From Paludibacteraceae bacterium (GTDB lineage Bacteria; Bacteroidota; Bacteroidia; Bacteroidales; Paludibacteraceae), in assembly GCA_017450685.1 (NCBI GenBank), contig JAFSTB010000001.1, forward strand, positions 62,001 to 126,000: a stretch of 64,000 nt of DNA. The letters are read 5' to 3'. Both the position numbers and the translations under genes were made by a program. The notes under the pieces are model-generated. The model was not told the origin of the DNA, searched no databases, and saw only the letters and a program-made list of their open reading frames with translations. Positions 46,176 through 54,016 of the stretch are shown in pieces; position 1 is the stretch's first letter; the number at the start of each line of letters is the position of its first letter.

Positions 46176-47972
46176 TTATGCGGGGAGTAGTACTTTATCT
46201 TCGAAGGCTTCTATTTTCATTCCGTGAGCCATACCACCGATAAGGAAGTTGTCGCCTGTTGTTTCGCAGAAGATATATTGTTTATTATCAATGGTTACAG
46301 TTATGTTTTGCAGTTTTTGTCGGTTGAGAGAGTCGAGTACGTTTTTTGTTACTTCGACAGCGATAGCAGCGTGTTGTTGTGTTCTTGAATACATAAATAC
46401 TACATTGTGTCCCATAAGGTGGAAGAGCATAGCAGCGAGCAGTGCTTTGGAGTTGCAGTCGGCTTCTTTGTCGTAGAGTGTTTCATCGGGGAAGCGTATA
46501 TAACTCTCGTTTTTGAGTATGCTTTGGCTATTGCGATTGGGGATGAAAGTGATGTTTGGTTCTTGCACGAAGTCTAAGGTGAACTGCAATTTATCTTCTT
46601 GGAGCAGGTTATTTTCTATTGCTTGTCGGTTGATATAGTGTACTATATACCTGAGTCGAGCATTGAGTGCCGTATGTTCGTTCAAGTAGTTGAACATCTC
46701 TAAAATGGAGTGTTTGATATCTTTTCCGTCTCTTTGTGAGTAGAAGGGGTTGTTGCGTCGCAGTTCTTTTATGTCTTTGAGTGAGAAATAGAGAGAGAGG
46801 TTACCATGGGTGGTATTGTCGGCGCGCTGGAAGCCTAAGTCCCAATCGTAGGTGCGTATGATGTCTCCCGGCGGGTTGATGTTGTCGTCTGTATCTTCTT
46901 TGTTGTCTTCATAGAGTGAGGTGGCTATTTCCCATGGTTGTGCATTGCGTTTGATGGTCATATTGACTATGATGCCGATGAGAATGGCGATAGCCATAGG
47001 GTTATAGTTGAAGTCGTAGAGGATAGGCAGCAGATAGATAGCGGCGAGGGAGACGAAGATGATTATTCTGTCGGTTGTCTTGTGTCCTAAAGATTTGTTG
47101 AGCAGGTCTAAGACTGGTTGTATGGATTGCGATTTTTCTATGGAGTCGATTTTGACTTGTCTGACGAGAGCCCAAACCATCAAATAGAAGGCGACGAGCA
47201 GTTCGTAGGTGAGCGTATTGGTTTGAATAAGGTGTTGGTCAGCGAGTTTGAATGTTATGAGGTCGGCGAGTGAGAGGATGAGATAGAGTACACAATAGAC
47301 CATAGAAGAGAGCAGTGCCGTATCTGACCAACTGTATGGTTGTGTTTTGTAGTTTTCGCAGTATTTGTTTTTGCTGAATTGTTGGTAGAAAGCGGCAAAG
47401 GCGCATGCTCTGGCTTGGGGGGTATAGGTGGTGTTGGTGAAGTTTTTCAATCCTTTGTAGTATGCTAAAGCGATGGGTACGTGCTTGGTGTCGTCAGGAT
47501 TACCGAGGTAAGCACATAGAACGGCATGCAGTTTGAATAGTCCTACTCTTTCGGGTTGTAGTGTTGGTTGTTCGGGTTGTGACGGTCGTGCTATATATCC
47601 GATGCGTTCAGGTTGCGAAGAGGGTGAGAACTGCTTATATACCCACCCTTCGGGAGTGATATATCCGTAAGATATATATATAGGTTTGTCGGTTTCTTCT
47701 TCGAAGTCGGAAGTTAGTAGTTCGACATGTGCGTTATCGTCTTGTTCTGTCATCCCAACTCTACCGATGGCTTTATCGGAGCCGGCACCGGCGAGGTATG
47801 CTTCGGTCCATTGGTTGCGGGCTGTGAAGTCCATATATGCCATTTCGCCGGCATCTGACTTACGTTGGATAGTAATCCAAACCCTCGTGTGCAAGGCTCT
47901 CCACAGCACTTTGGCGAGCCAGATGGTGAAGAGAGCGGTGAGTATATAGATGAGTGTGGTGGTGGTAAGCAT
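46176..47972 (-). CDS. Membrane protein with C-terminal transglutaminase-like domain, 598 residues
   Basis: A protein of the tubulin-like operon with a first helix at about 5-25, a soluble section (40-210), four helices at about 220-243, 252-271, 302-320 and 325-341, then ~250 soluble residues. The end has EADCNSKALLAAMLFHLMGH (Cys near 506), RTQQHAAIAVEV (His near 534) and FCETTGDNFLIGG. This is the Cys-His-acid arrangement of transglutaminase/papain-like domains, with the acid apparently Glu near 570 in place of Asp. It may cleave or cross-link peptides, or be a scaffold. The ATG overlaps the stop of the 922-residue gene by one base (TAATG). Confidence 0.7.
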   Translation of the reverse strand: MLTTTTLIYILTALFTIWLAKVLWRALHTRVWITIQRKSDAGEMAYMDFTARNQWTEAYLAGAGSDKAIGRVGMTEQDDNAHVELLTSDFEEETDKPIYISYGYITPEGWVYKQFSPSSQPERIGYIARPSQPEQPTLQPERVGLFKLHAVLCAYLGNPDDTKHVPIALAYYKGLKNFTNTTYTPQARACAFAAFYQQFSKNKYCENYKTQPYSWSDTALLSSMVYCVLYLILSLADLITFKLADQHLIQTNTLTYELLVAFYLMVWALVRQVKIDSIEKSQSIQPVLDLLNKSLGHKTTDRIIIFVSLAAIYLLPILYDFNYNPMAIAILIGIIVNMTIKRNAQPWEIATSLYEDNKEDTDDNINPPGDIIRTYDWDLGFQRADNTTHGNLSLYFSLKDIKELRRNNPFYSQRDGKDIKHSILEMFNYLNEHTALNARLRYIVHYINRQAIENNLLQEDKLQFTLDFVQEPNITFIPNRNSQSILKNESYIRFPDETLYDKEADCNSKALLAAMLFHLMGHNVVFMYSRTQQHAAIAVEVTKNVLDSLNRQKLQNITVTIDNKQYIFCETTGDNFLIGGMAHGMKIEAFEDKVLLPA

Positions 47973-50740
47973 TAGTCGTCTTGGTTAAGTATTTCGCGAT
48001 ATTTATTTCTATCGTTGTATGCCTGAGCGAAGTGTTCTGCATCGAATAGTCGCAGCCAAACGGAAGAGGTATCGTTAGGGCATAAAGCCCAAAGCAGGAG
48101 CGAGGAAAGCGGTGGTTTTTCTGCCGACTTTTCGTTGTGTTGATAGACGCGTTGTTGTCGTATGGCGGTGTCGAAGTCTTCGGTGGGGAGGATACGGTTA
48201 TAGGGCAGGTGTTCAAAACTGCGCCAGCGTGTGACGAAGATATATTTTTGGTAGATGATGTCGTAGGGTTCGATTTGGTATTTGGTATTAACCACAGGCA
48301 GGTATGGTGCAGCGAGGTGACTTATTTCTTTTTGGTTGGTTTTGATGTCGGCATATTCGGTGTCGGCGGTGGAGGATATCTCTCCGTTGGGTGCCGCCAT
48401 TTCGAGTATTGGTTTGAGCAGGTTTTTGCGTCCTGTCATACGGCTGTTCTCGCATAGTTTTTCGCCTACTGAACTATACTCACGCGGCACCATAACGTAA
48501 GCCATATCTTCTGTCAGTCGTGCTTTGAAGAGTTCGATGTTTTTGTGCCATTGTTGTGCTTTTATCTCTTCTTGTTGTGTTTTTGAGAGCAGGATGGTAT
48601 CGCCGGATGCAGTGTCGAAGGTTTTGATGAGGTTTTCAGTGAGATAGACATCGTTGAAGAGTATCATTATATCGCGGTGGAACTGATTGATAAGCATATA
48701 GTAGTCTTTTCTGCTCAGTTCGTTGAATGGTCGAGGTATATAATTGACTCTGACGAAGCAGTCGCGCATATCGTCGGCATGTAGTATCGGTTTTCCGGCG
48801 AACCGTCCTCCGTGCAGTGGTTGGTTGAACATTGTTTTTGGGCATTCAGTATCTCCTGTGTCGTTAAGAGTAGGGATGACTACATCTGCTGATATCTGTT
48901 CTGCTCGGTGTCGGTATTCTCCGGCGAGAGCGATTAGTTTGTCGTAGAAACCGTTTATTTCATTATCGATACGGTTGGCTATACGTGCGTATGCTTCGTG
49001 TAGGTAGTAAGCGTGCAGTCGGCGCACACACTGTTTTGTTTTGCGTTTCCAGAAGAGCCATCCTGTGAGTTGTATCATCATAGGCATAAGCATGATGAGC
49101 GCGGTCCATAGGATGGGATGCGAGGTGATGAGTTGCAGTATAGGTACAAAGATGAGCAGCATAAGCAGGCTCAGGAAGAAGGTGCGTGCTATATGGCTGA
49201 GCAGTGTATGTGTCTGACTCAGAGAGAGTCGGAGGTTATTGAGTGCTTCCTGTTTGAGTGCGTTTTGGTTGCGTGCCGACTTATTTCTCAGATCTTCGCG
49301 ATAGGCATCGTGGTAGAACATAAAGTCTTCTTGTAGGCTGTCGGCGATGAGGTTATTGTAGAGTGGTGTCCAGAACCGTCGTTCGAGTGCGTTGTTTATC
49401 TGTTGGCGATTGCCTGCCAGTTTCTCTTGCATATTGCGGAAGAGGTATTTGATGATAGGCAGTCCTCCGTCGTTGGCTGATAGTTGTGATATTGTTCTGT
49501 CGAGGTTATCTTTGATATGGTGTTGTGCATCTTTGTAAGCACGTTGGCTGTCGGCTGCAATATGCGAGAGCATCGGGTTGGTTTTTTCTTCCACGAAGGC
49601 CACTATCTCTTGCAGAAATCGTGCCGGGAAAAAGCGCAAGTAGTTGCGATAGAAGTCGCGTTTGAGTCTTCTGGAAGCCATATCGTTGATAGGGTGCGGC
49701 GATGGTTGTTCTCTTTCAGGTTCAACGATGGTTTGAGTGAAGAAAGGTGCTATATTGTTGAGTATATGCAGTTGTTCAGGGGCGTACTCATCTTTGGTGA
49801 TGAGTTCCAAATGTTCGTTGTATTTTTCTTCCAGTCCTTCGCTTTTGAGGGAGTTGAGCAGTGAGCGTTCCAGTTCGTTACCGAGCATTCGGTCTTCGTG
49901 TTGCAGATCGAAGAAGACGGAAGCCATCCCAAGGCTGAGGTAGAAAGTGTCGGCGGCGCCTGTGCCTGATATGACGGGGTGAGTGATGTCGCAAGCCAGG
50001 TAGAGGTGTACGAGGCATTGGAGTATATATTCAGCCTGTCCTTTGCTATCGAGCAAGGGATAGACGTTTTCCGTTCTGTTCTGCACGTCTTGCCACAGGA
50101 TGACGTGGTCGTAACCTCTTATGGAAGAGATAGTGTGTTGCACATCTATCTCTTCGAGCATACGCCGGATACGGTGTCGTTCGCTTACTTTGCGTGAGTT
50201 GGTGTCGGATGGGAGGAAGAGCATTCCCATTATCTCCATTCCCTGATGTATATGGTTGGGTAGGATACGCTCTTTCTCTTTTTGTAGCACAGCCGCCATA
50301 GAGGCGAAGATATGTTGTGTGAGTTGTTCGGTGGCATCGCCTAAGACGATGATATTGATAGTCTGATATGGTTTGACATTACTTTGCCTGAGGTGTTTGA
50401 GGAAGCGTTGTCCTTCCTCCACCAGGTCGCTTTGCATCTCATATAGTCGGGTAGCGGTGAGTTGTGCATCGTCTTCGTTGATATCTTTCAGATAGTCTTT
50501 TACTTGCGAATACCACCAATAGTCGCCTTCGATGATGTTTCTTTGCAGTGCTTCTTCTTTTTCTATGTCTCTGATGAAGGACGAGGACGGATGTGTAACA
50601 GTCTCTTTTTCTATTGTTTGTTCATCTGTTGATGATTGTTGTTTGGATAGTCGCACGTGCTTAATCTGAGCGAGGAGATGTTGGAAATGAACTCTTCGCT
50701 CAGATTGTGCAGTTATATCGATTATCCAAAGAGGCAGCAT
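47972..50740 (-). CDS. Large membrane protein with a degenerate tubulin-like N-terminal domain (proposed pseudo-tubulin), 922 residues
   Basis: No family is recognised directly. Comparison by eye with the product of the next upstream gene (1081-residue tubulin-like) shows collinear similarity: IIVLGDATEQLTQHIFASM (131-148) against WVVGSTLGGTGSGIFNDVL; MGMLFLPSDT against VLTMYMPKVY; DHVILWQDVQ against FYYLIPVDIQ; GMASVFFDLQ against GYVSLQKPQE; ELERSLLNSL against RFKRDLLRSW. The GGTGSG loop is replaced by a non-glycine sequence, and the first GTP-binding loop is missing altogether. A central helical region (355-515) leads to two helices (about 520-539 and 542-564) and a ~350-residue C-terminal domain. 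It may partner the active tubulin at the membrane. Its ATG overlaps the upstream stop by one base. Confidence 0.65.
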   Translation of the reverse strand: MLPLWIIDITAQSERRVHFQHLLAQIKHVRLSKQQSSTDEQTIEKETVTHPSSSFIRDIEKEEALQRNIIEGDYWWYSQVKDYLKDINEDDAQLTATRLYEMQSDLVEEGQRFLKHLRQSNVKPYQTINIIVLGDATEQLTQHIFASMAAVLQKEKERILPNHIHQGMEIMGMLFLPSDTNSRKVSERHRIRRMLEEIDVQHTISSIRGYDHVILWQDVQNRTENVYPLLDSKGQAEYILQCLVHLYLACDITHPVISGTGAADTFYLSLGMASVFFDLQHEDRMLGNELERSLLNSLKSEGLEEKYNEHLELITKDEYAPEQLHILNNIAPFFTQTIVEPEREQPSPHPINDMASRRLKRDFYRNYLRFFPARFLQEIVAFVEEKTNPMLSHIAADSQRAYKDAQHHIKDNLDRTISQLSANDGGLPIIKYLFRNMQEKLAGNRQQINNALERRFWTPLYNNLIADSLQEDFMFYHDAYREDLRNKSARNQNALKQEALNNLRLSLSQTHTLLSHIARTFFLSLLMLLIFVPILQLITSHPILWTALIMLMPMMIQLTGWLFWKRKTKQCVRRLHAYYLHEAYARIANRIDNEINGFYDKLIALAGEYRHRAEQISADVVIPTLNDTGDTECPKTMFNQPLHGGRFAGKPILHADDMRDCFVRVNYIPRPFNELSRKDYYMLINQFHRDIMILFNDVYLTENLIKTFDTASGDTILLSKTQQEEIKAQQWHKNIELFKARLTEDMAYVMVPREYSSVGEKLCENSRMTGRKNLLKPILEMAAPNGEISSTADTEYADIKTNQKEISHLAAPYLPVVNTKYQIEPYDIIYQKYIFVTRWRSFEHLPYNRILPTEDFDTAIRQQRVYQHNEKSAEKPPLSSLLLWALCPNDTSSVWLRLFDAEHFAQAYNDRNKYREILNQDD

Positions 50741-53700
50741 TAGCGGATGAACTTATGCACGGTGTCTAAGTCTTGTCGGAGGATATTGAAGAAGATGCTA
50801 TACAGTCGTTTTTCTTCGTTTTGTGTAGTGTTCTTTTTCTTTTCGCTGAACTCTTTGAGCAGTGCTTCGTGCTTGGCTGTATAGCCTTGTTTGAGAACCG
50901 TTTCGCCTGTTGTCTGTCGTCCTTTGATGGTGACGCTATGACGCAGGATAGCCTGAATGAGGTTTTCGGTTGTCTCACCAAACCCGTAGTTATAGTACAG
51001 GTCGCAATACTTATTGAATCGTGTGGCGAAGTCGTTACCTTCTATTTCGAGGTACAGACTTCTGCCATCGGCTTCTGCTCGGAGCATTATCTTACCTGTC
51101 TGCGGATGTATTTGGAAGGCTTCTGGCAGGGCAATCTTAAAGGACTTGTCGTAGTCGCTGTAATACATTGTCTGCATATAAGCATTGGGGTCGTACTCAT
51201 CGGAATAGAAGAAGGGTTGCAATTCTGCGCTGAAGGCATTGAGAATCATCATCTTCACGAAAGAGTAGTGTTGCGGAAGAATATCGTAAGGCAGGTTGTC
51301 GAGAGTTATCTTATCGAGGAACTGTGCAAAGTCGTGGTGGAAGTGATATTTCTCACGGAAGGTGGCTTTGTCATAGACCATCTTTATAGAGTCGTAGATA
51401 CGATAGTCTTGCAGCGAGAGTCCGTATTTGGATTTGAGAACTAGTGCTGTGTCTTCGCTATCGGCTTTTTCGAAGCGGTGTTTGGGGTTACCTTTTTGGA
51501 AGCCGAGCATCTCTTCAGCCAAGTCTTCACTACCTGCGACAAACACTATATGTTCCTCTTTCTTCATCACGTCTATTCGGTTGGCGTTGTAACTGAAGAA
51601 GAGAGCGGGATTGAGACTGCGTCGCACCTCATCTTTCTCGTCGTTGGTGAGGTCGGCAAAGAAAGAGGATATTTTTTTGTTGTCCCACATCTCTTGTATG
51701 GTACTGTCCTCGTGCATTTTCTTGTCTAAAATACGCACAGCCATAGCGAGGAAGTCCTCCACTATCTTTTCCGTACTGATATTGTTCTCCACCAGTTTGG
51801 GGTTGGCAAAGAAGCGCACATCTTCCGTTTTTTTCTGTTCGTCGGAGTTATTGTCTTTGGCATCGAGGAACATCACATACTGCCCTTTATACAATTCTTC
51901 GCGAGTGGTCTCATCGCCGGTGAGGTAGATATTTTTCTCTATGAATTTTCTGAGGTCCTCTCTGCGTGGTGTCTCTTCTTTATCTTCGTCGGCAGAGATA
52001 AGTTGTGTATACATTTTGGAGAAGATGTTGGCTGCTATCCATCCGTTGCCGTCGCATATACGCTTGAGTTGTGGCAGATAGACGGTAGTTACATCCATTG
52101 ATGCTTCGCCAAACTCATTTGCCAGTTTGTGGTAGTGCGACACCATGTTTCTCGACATCTCGGCGGCTTTATCCATCATATTGGACACTTGTTTGAGCAG
52201 TTTAGCCATCTCGTCGTTTTTCTCGTCGGTGCAGAAGTCGCGTTTGAGGTCGTGTGCCCACTTGGCTATTTGCAGCGACACGAACTTTTCCACATATTCC
52301 GAAAGTGTCTGCAAGTAATCTTCAATCTGCTTTTTATTGTTTTTGGCTATTTTTTCTATTGTTGTGATGGTGGCTGCTTTTTCGCTCAGTTCTTGCAGTT
52401 CTGAGCGCATCTCTATAAGTGCTCTTTCTCTTGCGGCGATGGACTGTTCACCTTGTTCTTCACGTTTATACTCATCATACATAAAGCGTCTCACTTCGGT
52501 CAGTGCGTTCTGTGTATAAGCCAAACCGTGTTCACGGATAAGCACTTCCGTCTTTTTCCATATACCTTCGATGATGTTTTTTTTGTATTTATCTCGTTTC
52601 TCTTCAGCCCCTTCGGCAATGAATGTCTTTTCCACTTTGCCCAGGTCGGTACTGATGGTGCCAAACTCCAGCATATCGTCCATCTGTTCACTCTCGGTGT
52701 CGGCTTCCATTATGCGGTTCTGCACATTGCGTGCACTGCTGACAAAGCCGTGTGCAATAGAGGTGGAGACGTTAGGGTCTAACTCCTCGAAGAGGTTCAT
52801 ATAGAGCGTTTTAGTGCCTGACTTCTCAAACTTCGCCATTTTCTCGTCCTCGCACAGGAGCCAACTGCGCAACAGGTCACGTTTGAAGCGTGTACGTATG
52901 TATTTGGCATACTGTTCTTGCGGTTTTTGTAGCGACACGTATCCCATTGGCACAAGGAAATTGCTATGGTCACGTTCCATTATATCGTTCATATAGTTGT
53001 CTATATCAGAGCGGAAGGTGGCACCTGCTTTGCCGTTATGCAGGTGGTAGAGCATCTCTGCCGTATTGCGGTACATAGTGCGTGTAGTGCCTAAGGATGT
53101 ACCTTTATCGGTCTGTATATCAACGGGTATGAGATAATAGAAGGGGCAATAACGCAGGTTGGAGTTAATGAGGTTATAGTCGTTTTGGAAGGCGAGGCGA
53201 TGCATCACCGTCATCTGTTTGGGCTCATAACTCATCTTCTTGAAGGCTTCCAGTTCGGCGAACACGCCAAAGGCGTTGAGTGTATATTTCTCTTCTGTGG
53301 AATTGCTATCGATATACACTTTAGGCATATACATAGTGAGTACGAGTTGCGGGTCGCCGTTGCCCACCACTTGGTGATGTATCTGATTGACGTGATAGAG
53401 TACGTCGTTGAAGATGCCTGAACCTGTACCGCCGAGTGTACTGCCCACTACCCAGTAGTAGATGATGCAGTCTTCACCGCCCACTGTTTTTACGTCGTTC
53501 AGACCGGAGATAGCGGCTTGCAGTTTGCTTTGGAAGTCGGTGAGTGAGTGTGCGAAGGCGATACGCGATTTCATACGGAAAGCACCTGCACCGAAAGCCA
53601 ACGGTTGGTCGGGTATCTTTACGGCGAGTTCGGGTGAGCAAGCCTCAAGGATACGCTTGTTGATAAGCGTATTAGGATCTTTCTTTGCCTCATAATAAAT

Positions 53701-53985
53701 AGCTTGGGGGTTAGCGCGACCGAGGTTGATGAGGTCGGTTTGGGGGTTGATGAAAGGCACTTTACCCTGCTCAAAACTCTCGCGGTTGCGTTTGTTAGCC
53801 TCATCTATATCGCGTTGGTCGGTATCGATAAAGAGGAAACGGTAACTGTCGTTCATTGCTTGCAAGCGGGTCTTGGAAGCCGTTGCCTCGGCAAAACGTT
53901 TCTCATAGACCTTGGCTTTAATCTGTGACACGGTCTGACAACCACTACCACCGATACCAATAAAAATGTGTTTCTCGTTAGCCAT
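50740..53985 (-). CDS. Bacterial tubulin/FtsZ-like GTPase (Tubulin_2 type), 1081 residues
   Basis: The N-terminal ~400 residues have the tubulin/FtsZ nucleotide fold. IFIGIGGSGCQTVSQIKAKV (7-26) is the first phosphate loop, FLFIDTDQRD (50-59) follows, and VVGSTLGGTGSGIFNDVLYH (179-198) holds the tubulin signature GGTGSG at 185-190. The remainder is mostly helical with coiled coil (around 500-620), ending in a mixed domain; no membrane helix is evident. It is far larger than FtsZ (about 400 residues) and not a cell-division FtsZ. It lies between a VWA gene and the 922-residue membrane protein gene. It may polymerise on the membrane as in the FtsZ-like/VWA systems proposed for membrane remodelling. 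Confidence 0.85.
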   Translation of the reverse strand: MANEKHIFIGIGGSGCQTVSQIKAKVYEKRFAEATASKTRLQAMNDSYRFLFIDTDQRDIDEANKRNRESFEQGKVPFINPQTDLINLGRANPQAIYYEAKKDPNTLINKRILEACSPELAVKIPDQPLAFGAGAFRMKSRIAFAHSLTDFQSKLQAAISGLNDVKTVGGEDCIIYYWVVGSTLGGTGSGIFNDVLYHVNQIHHQVVGNGDPQLVLTMYMPKVYIDSNSTEEKYTLNAFGVFAELEAFKKMSYEPKQMTVMHRLAFQNDYNLINSNLRYCPFYYLIPVDIQTDKGTSLGTTRTMYRNTAEMLYHLHNGKAGATFRSDIDNYMNDIMERDHSNFLVPMGYVSLQKPQEQYAKYIRTRFKRDLLRSWLLCEDEKMAKFEKSGTKTLYMNLFEELDPNVSTSIAHGFVSSARNVQNRIMEADTESEQMDDMLEFGTISTDLGKVEKTFIAEGAEEKRDKYKKNIIEGIWKKTEVLIREHGLAYTQNALTEVRRFMYDEYKREEQGEQSIAARERALIEMRSELQELSEKAATITTIEKIAKNNKKQIEDYLQTLSEYVEKFVSLQIAKWAHDLKRDFCTDEKNDEMAKLLKQVSNMMDKAAEMSRNMVSHYHKLANEFGEASMDVTTVYLPQLKRICDGNGWIAANIFSKMYTQLISADEDKEETPRREDLRKFIEKNIYLTGDETTREELYKGQYVMFLDAKDNNSDEQKKTEDVRFFANPKLVENNISTEKIVEDFLAMAVRILDKKMHEDSTIQEMWDNKKISSFFADLTNDEKDEVRRSLNPALFFSYNANRIDVMKKEEHIVFVAGSEDLAEEMLGFQKGNPKHRFEKADSEDTALVLKSKYGLSLQDYRIYDSIKMVYDKATFREKYHFHHDFAQFLDKITLDNLPYDILPQHYSFVKMMILNAFSAELQPFFYSDEYDPNAYMQTMYYSDYDKSFKIALPEAFQIHPQTGKIMLRAEADGRSLYLEIEGNDFATRFNKYCDLYYNYGFGETTENLIQAILRHSVTIKGRQTTGETVLKQGYTAKHEALLKEFSEKKKNTTQNEEKRLYSIFFNILRQDLDTVHKFIR

Positions 53986-54016
53986 AACTATTTATTATTT
54001 AGTGATTTATTCTGTT

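Noticed and set aside
50773..51444. 223-codon open frame on the plus strand opposite the tubulin-like gene
   Set aside because: Shadow frame; Phe/Val/Leu-rich because it complements Glu/Lys codons of the real gene.
50740..53985. Considered as cell-division FtsZ
   Set aside because: Length (1081 residues), divergent loops and VWA context do not fit FtsZ; it is a separate tubulin-like family.
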